Positions 20,503 through 29,870 are shown, numbered from the stretch's first letter. The stretch: DNA of 64,000 nt from Pseudoalteromonas sp. NC201 (GCF_002850255.1 NZ_CP022522.1:253049-317048); one strand, 5' to 3'. Made by a program: numbers and translations. The notes: generated by a model not told the origin, from the letters alone.

Positions 20503-21258
20503 ATGAAGACGGCGTTGATCACAGGGGCAGCAAGTGGCATTGGTCGCTATATCGCGATGGCCCTGAGCAAACAAGGTTACAGCTTATTGCTCGTAGATTT
20601 GAACTTAGCGCAAGCACAGACGGTAGCCGAGTCTATCGTCAGTGATGGAGGAAATGCACAAGCGTTTGCACTCAATATCGCTAATAAGCAAGACATCGCT
20701 GACTTTATCCGTCAGCACGATAACATTGATGTGCTTATCAATAACGCAGGCGTGCAACATGTTGAAGCACTAGAGCATTATCCAGAAGATAAATGGCAAT
20801 TGCTGCAAGACGTGATGCTAACAGGCCCGGCCATGTTGTGTAAGGCGGTATTGCCGCATATGCGTAAAGGAGGCTTTGGTCGCATCGTCAATATTGGTTC
20901 TATCCATGCTCTAGTTGCTTCTAAATATAAGTCTGCTTATGTCGCTGCAAAACATGGGTTAATGGGATTTGGCAAAGTATTGGCGCTGGAAACCGCAGAC
21001 TGCGATATCACCGTGAACACCATTTGCCCCGCTTATGTAAAAACCCCATTGGTAGAAGAGCAAATTACCGCGCAAGCGAAACAGCATGGGATCAGCGAAG
21101 ATGAAGTGATAAACAATATCATGTTGGCGCCAATGCCGAAAAAGGCCTTTATAGGGTTGGATGAGATTGCTCATGCCGTCAATTTTTTACTCGCAAATGA
21201 GTCACGCAACATTACTGGTCAAGCCATAGTGCTGGACGGCGGCTGGACAGTGCAATAG
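20503..21258 (+). CDS. 3-hydroxybutyrate dehydrogenase (SDR family)
   Basis: A 251-residue classical short-chain dehydrogenase that would oxidise D-3-hydroxybutyrate to acetoacetate with NAD. It has the nucleotide motif TGAASGIG (7-14), NNAG (80-83), catalytic Ser133, Tyr146 and Lys150 (YVAAK), and the C-terminal [13 protein letters not shown] of the hydroxybutyrate dehydrogenase subgroup. The ATG at 20503 is chosen since AGGAG stands 5 bases upstream; a GTG two codons earlier overlaps that site. The next two genes encode the CoA-transferase that activates its product. Confidence 0.88.
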   Translation: MKTALITGAASGIGRYIAMALSKQGYSLLLVDLNLAQAQTVAESIVSDGGNAQAFALNIANKQDIADFIRQHDNIDVLINNAGVQHVEALEHYPEDKWQLLQDVMLTGPAMLCKAVLPHMRKGGFGRIVNIGSIHALVASKYKSAYVAAKHGLMGFGKVLALETADCDITVNTICPAYVKTPLVEEQITAQAKQHGISEDEVINNIMLAPMPKKAFIGLDEIAHAVNFLLANESRNITGQAIVLDGGWTVQ

Positions 21259-21266
21259 GAGGAATG

Positions 21267-21971
21267 ATGGCTGGATTTGATAAGGTAGTCGTAAGCTACG
21301 AAGAAGCAATGGCAGGACTGTGTGATGGCATGACCGTGATTGCAGGGGGCTTTGGTTTGTGTGGGATCCCTGAAGGTTTGATAAGCCAAATACGCCACAT
21401 GGGCACAAAGGACTTAACCGTGGTTTCTAATAACTGCGGAGTAGACGGGTTTGGTTTAGGGATTTTGCTTGAGGATAAGCAGATCCGCAAAATGGTGGCT
21501 TCTTATGTGGGGGAAAACGCCTTGTTTGAGCAGCAGTTATTGAGCGGTGGATTGGAAGTTGAATTAACTCCACAAGGGACACTTGCAGAAAAGATGCGCG
21601 CAGGTGGAGCTGGGATCCCCGCTTTTTACACCGCAACAGGCGTTGGTACACCCGTCGCTGAGGGTAAAGAGGTAAAAACGTTTGGTGATAGAGAATATAT
21701 TTTAGAGCCGAGTATTACGGGAGACTTTGCCATTGTAAAAGCGTGGAAAGCAGACCGTTTTGGCAACTGTATTTATCGCCACACCGCCATGAACTTTAAC
21801 CCGATGGCCGCAACAGCTGGAAAAATTACTGTCGTTGAAGTGGAAGAAATAGTTGAGCCCGGCGAAATCGAGCCGAGCCAAATTCATACCCCCGGAATTT
21901 ATATCGACAGAGTGATTCTAGGACAGTTCGAAAAACGCATCGAAAAACGTACTGTGAAGGAGCAAGCATAG
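21267..21971 (+). CDS. scoA: 3-oxoacid CoA-transferase subunit A
   Basis: The alpha subunit (234 residues) of a succinyl-CoA:3-ketoacid CoA-transferase, which transfers CoA to acetoacetate. The glycine-rich [13 protein letters not shown] motif (about 25-37) and the [18 protein letters not shown] segment are typical. AGGAGG lies 4 bases before the ATG at 21267; an ATG one codon earlier is too close. The stop overlaps the GTG of the beta subunit. AtoD-type acetate CoA-transferase is the nearest alternative. Confidence 0.9.
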   Translation: MAGFDKVVVSYEEAMAGLCDGMTVIAGGFGLCGIPEGLISQIRHMGTKDLTVVSNNCGVDGFGLGILLEDKQIRKMVASYVGENALFEQQLLSGGLEVELTPQGTLAEKMRAGGAGIPAFYTATGVGTPVAEGKEVKTFGDREYILEPSITGDFAIVKAWKADRFGNCIYRHTAMNFNPMAATAGKITVVEVEEIVEPGEIEPSQIHTPGIYIDRVILGQFEKRIEKRTVKEQA

Positions 21972-22633
21972 TGGCACTAACCAGAGAGCAAATGGCCATG
22001 CGAGTGGCACAGGAATTAAGAGATGGGTTTTATGTCAACCTTGGCATTGGGATCCCCACGCTGGTGGCCAATTATGTGCCACAGGGCATGGATGTGATGC
22101 TGCAATCGGAAAACGGCTTATTAGGCATGGGCGCTTATCCGACCGAGCAGGAGGTGGATGCGGATATGATCAACGCGGGTAAGGAAACCGTTACGGCCCG
22201 TACAGGAGCTGCCATTTTTAGTTCGGCAGAAAGCTTTGCAATGATCCGTGGCGGTCATGTGGACCTGACAGTGCTTGGCGCTTTTGAAGTAGATCAGCAC
22301 GGTAATCTTGCCAGCTGGATGATCCCAGGTAAGCTTATCAAGGGCATGGGTGGCGCGATGGATCTTGTCGCTGGGGCTAAAAATATAATTTGCACCATGA
22401 CGCATGCGAATAAACAAGGCGAGTCCAAGCTGCTACAGCACTGCAGTTTACCACTCACCGGCGTAAACTGTATCAATAAGATAGTAACCGATCTTGCGCT
22501 GCTTGAAGTCAAAGGTGGCGCGTTTCATTTACTTGAGCGAGCTCCAGGTGTTAGCGTCGCGGAAATACAAGCCAAAACCGCTGGTATATTGATTTGCCCA
22601 GATGACGTACCGGAGATGGCGTTTAGTACATAG
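21971..22633 (+). CDS. scoB: 3-oxoacid CoA-transferase subunit B
   Basis: The beta subunit (220 residues), carrying the catalytic glutamate in the motif QSENGLLGMG (Glu47), which forms the enzyme-CoA thioester. It begins with GTG inside the stop of the alpha subunit gene, so the two are translationally coupled. Last gene of the plus-strand operon; acetoacetyl-CoA produced here would be split by a thiolase encoded elsewhere. Confidence 0.92.
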   Translation: MALTREQMAMRVAQELRDGFYVNLGIGIPTLVANYVPQGMDVMLQSENGLLGMGAYPTEQEVDADMINAGKETVTARTGAAIFSSAESFAMIRGGHVDLTVLGAFEVDQHGNLASWMIPGKLIKGMGGAMDLVAGAKNIICTMTHANKQGESKLLQHCSLPLTGVNCINKIVTDLALLEVKGGAFHLLERAPGVSVAEIQAKTAGILICPDDVPEMAFST

Positions 22634-22641
22634 GATTATTT

Positions 22642-22674
22642 ACCTACCGTAGCTGGTTTTACGCTACGGTAGGT
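22642..22674. terminator. Strong hairpin after the hydroxybutyrate operon
   Basis: A perfect 12-bp stem ACCTACCGTAGC/GCTACGGTAGGT with a 9-base loop starts 9 bases after the stop of the CoA-transferase gene, between convergent genes. No real T tract follows on either strand, so it may stabilise 3' ends rather than terminate alone. Confidence 0.55.
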
Positions 22675-22740
22675 GTGCTATTAAAGAGTGAACTATTGAA
22701 GTGATAGCTCACTTTAAATTTTAACGGTGTAAAGTAATGC

Positions 22741-23346
22741 CTATTGTAATCTTCTAGTTGAAGTTAGACCGACGGATTTCGAGATCCAACGATTGAACTG
22801 AGCTGTAGCGATTTCACCCGAACATGTGTCTTCAACAGAAATACGCTCCACAAACCAGCCCGCTTTGTCACCGGCATTATTGCTATTGATTGTGAGTGTT
22901 GAGTTACTCAATTGACCGCCGTTAGGTAAATAAATATAGAAATCATCTACGGAGCCTTTTTCAAAGTCATCTCTGCCCGTATCGTCTAAGTATTTCCATG
23001 GAGACGTTGAGCCACCGACCCAATTAATCTTCACTTTAATATCTGCATCAGTTCCCGCAGCTCTGATAGTTGAAGTATAAACAGTAACGATATACTCAGT
23101 GTTTTGGCCTTGACAAAAAGATGCGCGCTCTAGTAGCTTTTCAGGCTCACCATTGCCAAACTCCAATACATATTCTTGTATATAGCTTTCTTCATCTTGA
23201 TAATCATACTGCTCCATTTTTGCTTCAAAGTCAGATACACTTTTAGAAATCTTTGATGTAGGGAGTTTTTCAATTTGCTCTTGGGCAAAAGATATAGGGG
23301 AGAGAACTAATCCAGCTACCAACAGGGGTTTTAAAATATATTTCAT
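22741..23346 (-). CDS. Secreted PLAT/LH2-domain protein
   Basis: A 201-residue protein with a signal peptide (YILKPLLVAGLVLSPISFAQ, cleavage near 21-22). Residues about 85-185 fit a PLAT (polycystin-lipoxygenase-alpha toxin) beta-sandwich: YIVTVYTSTIRAAGTDADIK, then DDFEKGSVDDFYI, the NSNNAGDKAGWFVERISV strand and a final FNRWI. PLAT domains bind lipids, membranes or partner proteins, usually as modules attached to lipases; a stand-alone form is less common. Two Cys (in SFCQ and DTCS) could pair in the periplasm. No functional partner is adjacent. Function unknown. Confidence 0.7.
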   Translation of the reverse strand: MKYILKPLLVAGLVLSPISFAQEQIEKLPTSKISKSVSDFEAKMEQYDYQDEESYIQEYVLEFGNGEPEKLLERASFCQGQNTEYIVTVYTSTIRAAGTDADIKVKINWVGGSTSPWKYLDDTGRDDFEKGSVDDFYIYLPNGGQLSNSTLTINSNNAGDKAGWFVERISVEDTCSGEIATAQFNRWISKSVGLTSTRRLQ

Positions 23347-23674
23347 TTAAAAATTTCCTTTTTTAATTTAAATAATTTATCTCATAACTTACCTAAATAT
23401 GAGACAGCTATAAGCTATCAAAAATCTTGATTTGTATCAAATTTGTTTTTTTTGTTTGATAATTGTTATTTTTATTTTGCAATTAATCTGTCTGGAAAAT
23501 AACCAGAAATTCAAGTAGGGGATAGGAAAAGTAAGAGAAGCTTCACTTTCATAGTTTTATTTATGAGAATGATATTTATTTATTTTTTCTAGTGCAGATG
23601 CCAATGGAAATGAATGGCACCATTGAAGATCTTATCAATAAAGGTTAAACGTCTGGCTTTACACACAAAATTAC
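23347..23674. other. AT-rich gap with no gene seen
   Basis: Very AT-rich sequence upstream of the PLAT gene, presumably holding its promoter. Short frames such as the one ending near 23648 have no ribosome site or recognisable product. Confidence 0.4.
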
Positions 23675-23707
23675 CACGATATCAGGAAGCAACTTTCTGA
23701 TATCGTG
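23675..23707 (-). terminator. Terminator hairpin downstream of the DUF2959 gene
   Basis: A 15-bp stem with one G-U pair (CACGATATCAGGAAG/CTTTCTGATATCGTG) and a 3-base loop. On the minus strand it is followed by GGTAATTTT, so it ends the DUF2959 transcript. Confidence 0.75.
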
Positions 23708-23733
23708 AAATCTATCTTTGCAGATGCTGTCTA

Positions 23734-24381
23734 TCACGCGCTACGTGCATTCATCTCAGCAATAAACTTATTCGAATCTTCAATAGAGCGGTTCATATCT
23801 GCGATTAGGGCGCTAATATCACGCTTTAACCCTGTAAACTCACCTTTAATAGCGCTTACCGCTTGTGCATTTAGGTTGTGCTTAAGGTACAGCACATTAT
23901 CTTGTAGTGAGTCGAGCACGGGTTGCATTTTGGCTTCACTGCTGCGCATTGAGCGAAGTAAGCGTTCAAATTGGCGCTGTGTTTGACTTAATTGCTTAGC
24001 ACTCTCACGTTTTAGGTTTGCACTCGAATATTGCTCAAGTTCATCTTGCCACTCGTCAAATAGCGCGTTTGCCACGTCTTCCACTTTGTCTATATTGCTA
24101 CTTACTTCAGCAGCAGCGGCAAGGGATGATTGGTAGTCATCGTTAAGCAGGTTATAGGCTTCTTGTAACTCACCACCATTAAAATTAATTAACGTGGTGA
24201 GTCTTTCCAATGCCGATTGAAACTCTTTTTGTGATTCCTCTTGGGACTCCTTTGTTTCTTCGACACGATCAACCAATATCTCGCGTTTATGCACACCAAA
24301 CTTTTCCATGGTGGCGTAATAGGCACTTTGGCAGCCAGTAACGAGTAAAAGTAACACTGCGCTTAAGGTGAGTTTCTTCAT
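23734..24381 (-). CDS. DUF2959 family lipoprotein
   Basis: A 215-residue protein with a lipoprotein signal peptide; the lipobox is LLVTGC (Cys near residue 17 from the ATG). The rest is almost entirely charged, heptad-like helix (long coiled coil, about 35-210), as in the DUF2959 family found in marine gammaproteobacteria. The ATG at 24381 lies 5 bases after GGGAG, whereas the upstream GTG overlaps that site. Function is not known; an envelope-associated structural role is a guess from the coiled coil and lipid anchor. Confidence 0.8.
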   Translation of the reverse strand: MKKLTLSAVLLLLVTGCQSAYYATMEKFGVHKREILVDRVEETKESQEESQKEFQSALERLTTLINFNGGELQEAYNLLNDDYQSSLAAAAEVSSNIDKVEDVANALFDEWQDELEQYSSANLKRESAKQLSQTQRQFERLLRSMRSSEAKMQPVLDSLQDNVLYLKHNLNAQAVSAIKGEFTGLKRDISALIADMNRSIEDSNKFIAEMNARSA

Positions 24382-24499
24382 TTGCACTCCCGGGCTCTAG
24401 AAGGTCAATAATCAGTAAGTGGCCATGTGACCGTCGTTATATATTACTATTTAGCGCTATAAATTATGGCGGGGATTGTTATGATGTGTAAAGTGATCC

Positions 24500-25420
24500 A
24501 TGAATATTAACTTGATTATGATGCAAAGAATAACCGAAATGAAGGTCGTAGCACTGCGATTCTTACATTCTCAGCCTAGCTGGTGGCGCCGCTATAGTAA
24601 GCGGTGTATTGAGGACCAGATCACGGTCAACGCGGGCTATTTAGCGTATGTCACACTGTTATCGTTGGTCCCCTTAGTTGCGGTGGGTGTAGCAATTTTT
24701 TCGGCGTTTCCTGGATTTGAAGATACGCGTTTTGCAATTGAAAACTTTGTGTTCAATAACTTTGTGCCAACATCGACGGACACCATTAAAGAGCACATCA
24801 GTGCGTTTACTGGCAACGCGAATAAGATGACAGCTGTGGGGGTGAGTTTTTTGGCCGTCGTGGCTTTATTACTTATTCGTAATGTTGACACCACGCTCAA
24901 CCGAATTTGGCGAGTGAAGCAAAAACGTCCATTGATGATTTCGTTTGCGATTTATTGGATGGTGCTCACGCTTGGCCCTGTGCTATTGGGCGCGAGTATT
25001 GGTATGACATCTTATATCGTTTCTTTAGTGACATTTGCCGATCAAGGGATCCCAGGGTTTAGTGGTGCACTAATTAAGATGTTGCCCTATTTAATTTCTA
25101 TGGTTGGCTTCATCATGCTCTATACTTTAGTACCAAATACCAGTGTGTCATTTCGAGCCGCGGTTCCGGGTGCTTTGTTTGCAGCTTTGTTATTCGAGCT
25201 AACGAAAAAAGGCTTTGCATTATACATTAGCCATTTTCCCTCATACGAAGTTATCTATGGGGCACTCGCAACAGTACCTATTCTTTTTGTTTGGGTATAT
25301 TTATCTTGGATAGTGGTGTTGTTAGGTGCTGAGTTTACCGTGTGCTTAACCCAAGATATGGAAGCTGCAGGACTAGATGCAAGCTCGGAGTTTGACCCAC
25401 CAGACGCGCAGGGACTTTAG
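24500..25420 (+). CDS. YihY/BrkB family inner-membrane protein
   Basis: A 306-residue protein with about six membrane spans. The family hallmarks NAGYLAYVTLLSLVPLVAV, LLIRNVDTTLNRIWRVKQ and the late WVYLSWIVVLLGAEFTVCL are present. YihY/UPF0761 proteins are widespread, formerly misnamed RNase BN; their function is still unsettled. The annotated start (MNINLIMMQR) may be up to 13 codons too long, with ATG codons at residues 7, 8 and 14 as alternatives. It precedes a prolyl aminopeptidase gene by 42 bases and may form an operon with it and dtd. Confidence 0.9.
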   Translation: MNINLIMMQRITEMKVVALRFLHSQPSWWRRYSKRCIEDQITVNAGYLAYVTLLSLVPLVAVGVAIFSAFPGFEDTRFAIENFVFNNFVPTSTDTIKEHISAFTGNANKMTAVGVSFLAVVALLLIRNVDTTLNRIWRVKQKRPLMISFAIYWMVLTLGPVLLGASIGMTSYIVSLVTFADQGIPGFSGALIKMLPYLISMVGFIMLYTLVPNTSVSFRAAVPGALFAALLFELTKKGFALYISHFPSYEVIYGALATVPILFVWVYLSWIVVLLGAEFTVCLTQDMEAAGLDASSEFDPPDAQGL

Positions 25421-25462
25421 CTTTTACCGATAACGGTTAGCTTAAGCCCCCAAGGGGGAGTT

Positions 25463-26407
25463 ATGAGCTTATTGTATCAACATGGCGATGCATTACGTCG
25501 CTTTCATCTCGCGGTAGGTGAAGGACATCAATTGGGCATAGAGGAATATGGCTGCAGTGATGGCACACCACTTATCATGCTGCATGGTGGCCCAGGTCAG
25601 GGCCATTCTCGTAATGTGCTTGGTTATTTCAATCCGCAAAAATACCGCATCATCCTGTTTAGTCAGCGAGGCTGTGGCAACTCAACGCCTGCTGACTTTG
25701 GTAATATAAATACCGCGAACCTGCTGAAAGATATTCATTCCATTCGTGCGCATTTAGGGCTGCAAAAGGTTGTACTCGCCGGGGAGTCTTTCGGTGCCAT
25801 GCTGGCACTGCTTTATGCTGAGCAACATCGTGAAGATGTCTTGGGGATGGTGTTGTGGTCGAGTTTTTTGGGCAATGAGGCGGATCTTCATTGGCTTTAT
25901 GGTAGCCAAGGTGCCCCCGCACAAATTTATCCAGAGCAGTATCTTGCCTTTGCACAAGGTGCACAAACTGTGGAATCCTTGCTAGACCATTATCATTCGG
26001 CACTTTTTAGCGAGGATGAGTTACTCAAAAGAAAAGCGGCGCAGCGCTGGTGTGAGTGGGATAATCTGATCACAACGGATAGCGATACGCAAGGTATTAG
26101 GCTCTGCAAAGCAGACAAGCAGCTCAGTAAAGCACAGCATATGGTGCATTTTTTTAGTCACCAGTGCTTTATCAAAACACAGCAAATTACAGCAGATGCA
26201 CATCAGCTCAATCACTTACCTATCTGGTTTATTCACAGTCGGCATGATTTAATGTGTCGGTACGCACCAGTTCATCAGTTAGCACAAAGCATTAAGGCGC
26301 AGTTGCTGATTTTAAATGGGGTTGGGCATTGTTGTGCTAACCCCGTTTATGCAGAAGCAATAAGGCGGGCGGCTGATCTATTACTGTGCAAAATTCAGCA
26401 TCATTAG
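25463..26407 (+). CDS. pip: Prolyl aminopeptidase-like alpha/beta hydrolase
   Basis: A 314-residue cytoplasmic serine peptidase of family S33 that would remove N-terminal proline. The oxyanion motif HGGPGQGHS (41-49), the nucleophile GESFG (Ser109), the QRGCGNST segment (68-75) and the late SRHD and GVGHCC stretches supply the triad. Canonical enzymes have GGSWGS at the nucleophile, so this is a divergent member and the exact substrate is uncertain. GGGGGAG lies 6-8 bases before the ATG. dtd follows after 19 bases. Confidence 0.8.
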   Translation: MSLLYQHGDALRRFHLAVGEGHQLGIEEYGCSDGTPLIMLHGGPGQGHSRNVLGYFNPQKYRIILFSQRGCGNSTPADFGNINTANLLKDIHSIRAHLGLQKVVLAGESFGAMLALLYAEQHREDVLGMVLWSSFLGNEADLHWLYGSQGAPAQIYPEQYLAFAQGAQTVESLLDHYHSALFSEDELLKRKAAQRWCEWDNLITTDSDTQGIRLCKADKQLSKAQHMVHFFSHQCFIKTQQITADAHQLNHLPIWFIHSRHDLMCRYAPVHQLAQSIKAQLLILNGVGHCCANPVYAEAIRRAADLLLCKIQHH

Positions 26408-26426
26408 CAGTCACAAGAGGTAGGTA

Positions 26427-26867
26427 GTGCAAGGACTAATTCAAAGGGTCAGCGAAGCAAAGGTAGAAGTAGAAGGTAAGATTGTAGGTCAAATCGATCA
26501 GGGGATATTGTTACTATTAGGCGTTGAAAAGCCGGATACAGAGCAAACGGCGGATAAGTTACTGCACAAGGTAAGTAACTACCGTATTTTTACTGACGAC
26601 AAGGGAAAAATGAATTTAAGTTTAAAAGACATTGAAGGTGAACTATTGGTTGTATCGCAATTCACCTTGGCGGCAGACACCAAAAAAGGCATGAGGCCAA
26701 GTTTTTCGAGCGCAGGAACACCTGAGCAAGCGAATACACTCTACGAATACTTTGTGGCTCAAGCTAAGGAAGCTGGCTTGAAAGTCGCGACGGGACAATT
26801 TGCTGCGGATATGAAGGTGAGTTTACTGAATGACGGCCCTGTGACTTTTAATTTTAGTGTTGAATAG
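26427..26867 (+). CDS. dtd: D-aminoacyl-tRNA deacylase
   Basis: A 146-residue homodimeric proofreading enzyme that removes D-amino acids and glycine from mis-charged tRNA. The two signature motifs are present: SQFTLAADTKKGMRPSF (about 77-93) and the C-terminal NDGPVTFNFSVE with the cross-subunit GPVT. It begins with GTG (26427), preceded by AGAGGTAGGTA. Likely cotranscribed with the prolyl aminopeptidase gene. Confidence 0.95.
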   Translation: MQGLIQRVSEAKVEVEGKIVGQIDQGILLLLGVEKPDTEQTADKLLHKVSNYRIFTDDKGKMNLSLKDIEGELLVVSQFTLAADTKKGMRPSFSSAGTPEQANTLYEYFVAQAKEAGLKVATGQFAADMKVSLLNDGPVTFNFSVE

Positions 26868-26899
26868 TGATTTGACGAAAAAACTAGGGTCAGCCAGTG

Positions 26900-27589
26900 T
26901 TAGCGTTTAACCTCGATAATTATGTTGGCGTAGTCCGGCACTTTTTCGATAAAGGGCTTTTTACCAAAGTTGGTAATTAATAAGTGTTGAAGTTGCTTGA
27001 GCTGCGACTCATGCTCAGTTAAAAAGTTGATATACAGTCGGCCCCCATCATTAATAGCAGCTCTGAGTAGGCGATAAAACTGGTGCTGAAACAAGAAGAT
27101 GGGGGGCTCAAGTTCGCTAAATAAATCGAGCACTATCCAATCGTAGCGTTTGCCTTGTTGCAACGCTTTAAATACATCAACACAATTAACATCGCACAAA
27201 GGGTCGCCGCCAAAGTAGCGTTTGTAACAATGGATCACATCTGGGTTGTTATCTATGGTGGTAATATGACAATTTGGATAAGTGGCATTGAGGTAATCAC
27301 GGATTGCACCTGCGCCAAGACCCAGCTCCAGTACGCTGGTCGGCGGGGCGACTTGCTGCCAGCGACTCGCGAATGTTTTTAAATGAGGAAATAACAAGTG
27401 CTCCGGGTGGTTTAACTCCACAACGGATTGTAATGTGTTGTTTATCAGAAGCCATCTCAACGATTTCTCTTGCCGCACTTGGATGCTATTTCTGCCTTGT
27501 TTATGCCAATATAGCAAGTGTCCTAGTTGGTGGCTCCGGTCCACAAAATCGTTGCTGATAGTGCCTGAATGCGTAATAAATTCTCCCAT
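26900..27589 (-). CDS. Spermidine synthase-like class I methyltransferase fold protein
   Basis: A 229-residue Rossmann-fold protein. The nucleotide motif VLELGLGAGAIRDYL (86-100), the acidic TTIDNNPDVI strand end and the WIVLDLFSELEPP catalytic-loop region resemble spermidine-synthase-like (SpeE-family) proteins. It lacks the full N-terminal domain of true spermidine synthases, so it is more likely a SAM- or dcSAM-binding relative of unknown substrate. Convergent with dtd, with 32 bases between the stops. Confidence 0.7.
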   Translation of the reverse strand: MGEFITHSGTISNDFVDRSHQLGHLLYWHKQGRNSIQVRQEKSLRWLLINNTLQSVVELNHPEHLLFPHLKTFASRWQQVAPPTSVLELGLGAGAIRDYLNATYPNCHITTIDNNPDVIHCYKRYFGGDPLCDVNCVDVFKALQQGKRYDWIVLDLFSELEPPIFLFQHQFYRLLRAAINDGGRLYINFLTEHESQLKQLQHLLITNFGKKPFIEKVPDYANIIIEVKR

Positions 27590-27762
27590 GATAACATCAT
27601 CATAGACGAGGATTTTGTGAATGCCAGCTTGTCCACCAGTTTTTACACTAAGGGATAAGTGTTTTGGCGCATTTTATTCCCTACACTGAGCTTATCTTGT
27701 AGGGTGTATCCGTACTAGATTCAAAGTCATTTAACAGGCTAATAACAAAACAGGAGTCAGTG

Positions 27763-28662
27763 ATGTTTGAGGTAACCTCACCACAAAGCAGCGAAGATTG
27801 GCAAGCCTATTACCAGTTACGCTGGCAGGTGTTAAGAGCGCCATGGGATCAACCTCGTGGCAGCGAACAGGATGATTTAGAACAAGAAGCTGAACATCGC
27901 TACATTAAAAATAATGATGGTGAAGTGTTAGGCGTAGCTAGGCTCCATTTTAACAATCATAAGCAAGCACAAGTACGCTATATGGCCGTTGCAGAAGGGC
28001 ATCGAGGTCATCACTTAGGTAGTCGTTTGCTACACGAGCTTGAGGTTATTGCGTGGACGCAAAAAGCAGAAGAGCTGGTTTTGTATGCTCGCGAGCGCGC
28101 GTTATCATTTTACGAACGTCATGGCTATCAAGTGGTTGAAAAGGCACACTTAGCCTATGGCGATGTGCAGCACTGGAAGATGGTAAAGCAACGACCTACA
28201 GAGCCGGGCTGGTTTAGGCAGCCAGATTGGACCCATGTATTACAAAATACTTGGCGCGAGTCTATTCCAATCAGTGATGCGATGGGGATTAAAGTAGAAA
28301 GCTATACAGATTGGCAGTTTTCCACTAAGGCTGATTTAAAAGCGAACCTCAATTTACACAACTCGATGTTTGCAGGTTCTATATATAGCATGGCGACGCT
28401 AACGGGCTGGGGGGCGACTTATTTAGCACTTAAAGAGCTTGGGTTAGAGGGAGATATTGTGTTGGCTGACGCCAATATTAAATATCTAAAACCTTTAACC
28501 ACGGCACCAGCGGCAACGGTTACCATTGCGGACTGTGAAGGTGAATTGCAAGCGCTAGAGACGGCTGGCAAAGCAAAATATGTGGTGCCAGTGAATGTCT
28601 ATGATGGTGACATGCTAGTTGCTAAATTTGAGGGACAGTTTGTGGTAATTAAACCGCAATAA
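27763..28662 (+). CDS. YiiD-type fusion: GNAT acetyltransferase plus hotdog thioesterase-like domain
   Basis: A two-domain protein of 299 residues. Residues 1-140 form a GNAT domain (VRYMAVAEGHRGHHLGSRLL binds acetyl-CoA). Residues about 150-299 match the YiiD C-terminal hotdog domain (NLHNSMFAGSIYSMATLTGWG). In E. coli the same fusion (YiiD, also called FabY) has been linked to initiation of fatty acid synthesis; that role is borrowed knowledge. The ATG at 27763 sits 6 bases after AGGAG; the GTG before it is too close. Confidence 0.85.
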   Translation: MFEVTSPQSSEDWQAYYQLRWQVLRAPWDQPRGSEQDDLEQEAEHRYIKNNDGEVLGVARLHFNNHKQAQVRYMAVAEGHRGHHLGSRLLHELEVIAWTQKAEELVLYARERALSFYERHGYQVVEKAHLAYGDVQHWKMVKQRPTEPGWFRQPDWTHVLQNTWRESIPISDAMGIKVESYTDWQFSTKADLKANLNLHNSMFAGSIYSMATLTGWGATYLALKELGLEGDIVLADANIKYLKPLTTAPAATVTIADCEGELQALETAGKAKYVVPVNVYDGDMLVAKFEGQFVVIKPQ

Positions 28663-28721
28663 GCTGAGAATTATTCTCAGCTTTCCAAACGAAAAAGCTC
28701 TGAGTTTTCAGAGCTTTTTTT
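28661..28721 (+). terminator. Double hairpin terminator after the YiiD-type gene
   Basis: A first hairpin AAGCTGAGAA/TTCTCAGCTT overlaps the stop codon. A second, AAGCTCTGA/TCAGAGCTT (28695-28716), is followed by seven T, so it is a standard rho-independent terminator. Confidence 0.85.
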
Positions 28722-28735
28722 GTATTCGAATGCGC

Positions 28736-29758
28736 TTAAAGAATATCAGTGAGTAGCACGCCAATACCGAGCCTTTGGGTATGTGTGTTATAGTCTATTA
28801 AGCTTTCGCCGTAGCCATTAAAGTATTGTGCGTAGCCGCGCAGCCTTCCCCAAATCGGGAATGACCAGTCTAATTGAATTGCACCGCGATTATCACTGTT
28901 TAAGTTATTGCGCCACATAAAGCCAAACTCATGCTCCTCGTGGCGATATACCCCGCTAAACTCGAAATGACCTAAGTACTCGTCGATGTTTGGGTTGTCG
29001 TCTCCGCGTGGATCCAAGGCATCTTCTTTGTCGTCTTCAGGTAAGCGATACCAAGGTTTAAAGCTGAATACAAAGCCTCGGTTTTCCCAGATAAAATTCG
29101 CATAGATACGATTCCAAGAGCGGGAATTTGGTTGACTGCGACCGTTAGATTGGTGGGAAATCCCAAGTACAAAGGCCATCTCATCGCCCCACAGCACGTT
29201 TTCATCATCTAAAAAGTTAATCCAAAAGATTTCTGGTTCATAGTTGGTTTCACGAAATGGCGAAGACACATCTTTGTTGTACAGCTGCCAATATGATTGC
29301 AGCGTAAAAGCAAAATAGATTGCCTGATCTTTATCCGAAAAGTTTTTATAAATAGGCGCTTTTAACGAGATTTGGTATTTGGCTTCAAAGTTGTCGATTG
29401 GCTCGCCGTCTTCATCGTCAATGGCTTTTAGACCGTCGAATGGTCTGCTGTTGACGTTGGTCATATAAGAAACTGGCAAAATATAGTTACGCTTATGTGG
29501 TGTTAATACATTACGGTTTTTTTCCGTTACACGTTCGCGCGCCATGCGTTTATCTAATTGGCTTAAGGTTTTATCTGCATCAGCCTCGGCACATTCGGTA
29601 CGGACCTGCTCTATGGTTTTATCTTTTTCTCCAGTTAATACCGCGTTTAGCACGCACTGTTTGACTAAATCGATTTCATCTTCCTGTTGGGCTTCTTGAG
29701 CGTAAAGTGGAAAGGTAAGCAAGGCCAAAGCCGGTATTGATAAGTGTGTAAGTTTCAT
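28736..29758 (-). CDS. pldA: Outer membrane phospholipase A
   Basis: A 340-residue beta-barrel enzyme of the outer membrane that hydrolyses misplaced phospholipids. A signal peptide ends at about residue 20 (FPLYA-QE). An unusual charged, helical N-terminal extension (about 21-88) precedes the barrel. The active-site segment GISHQSNGRSQPNSRSWNR carries His202, Ser204 and Asn216, equivalent to His142, Ser144 and Asn156 of E. coli PldA. The gene stands alone, convergent with the YiiD-type gene. Confidence 0.93.
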   Translation of the reverse strand: MKLTHLSIPALALLTFPLYAQEAQQEDEIDLVKQCVLNAVLTGEKDKTIEQVRTECAEADADKTLSQLDKRMARERVTEKNRNVLTPHKRNYILPVSYMTNVNSRPFDGLKAIDDEDGEPIDNFEAKYQISLKAPIYKNFSDKDQAIYFAFTLQSYWQLYNKDVSSPFRETNYEPEIFWINFLDDENVLWGDEMAFVLGISHQSNGRSQPNSRSWNRIYANFIWENRGFVFSFKPWYRLPEDDKEDALDPRGDDNPNIDEYLGHFEFSGVYRHEEHEFGFMWRNNLNSDNRGAIQLDWSFPIWGRLRGYAQYFNGYGESLIDYNTHTQRLGIGVLLTDIL

Positions 29759-29870
29759 CCTGTGTGCGCCGAGAGTAAGTACAATTGATTACATTATTAA
29801 CCAATGATAATGAAAGGGAAATGAATCTCGAAGGTCAAAAATGTCAGAAAGAAAAATACGGTCGAATAAG

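Noticed and set aside
23590..23650. Short plus-strand frame ending near 23648 in the AT-rich gap
   Set aside because: Only about 16 codons, no ribosome site, no recognisable relation.
25659..26003. Minus-strand frames opposite the prolyl aminopeptidase gene
   Set aside because: Shadow frames of a well-supported coding gene.
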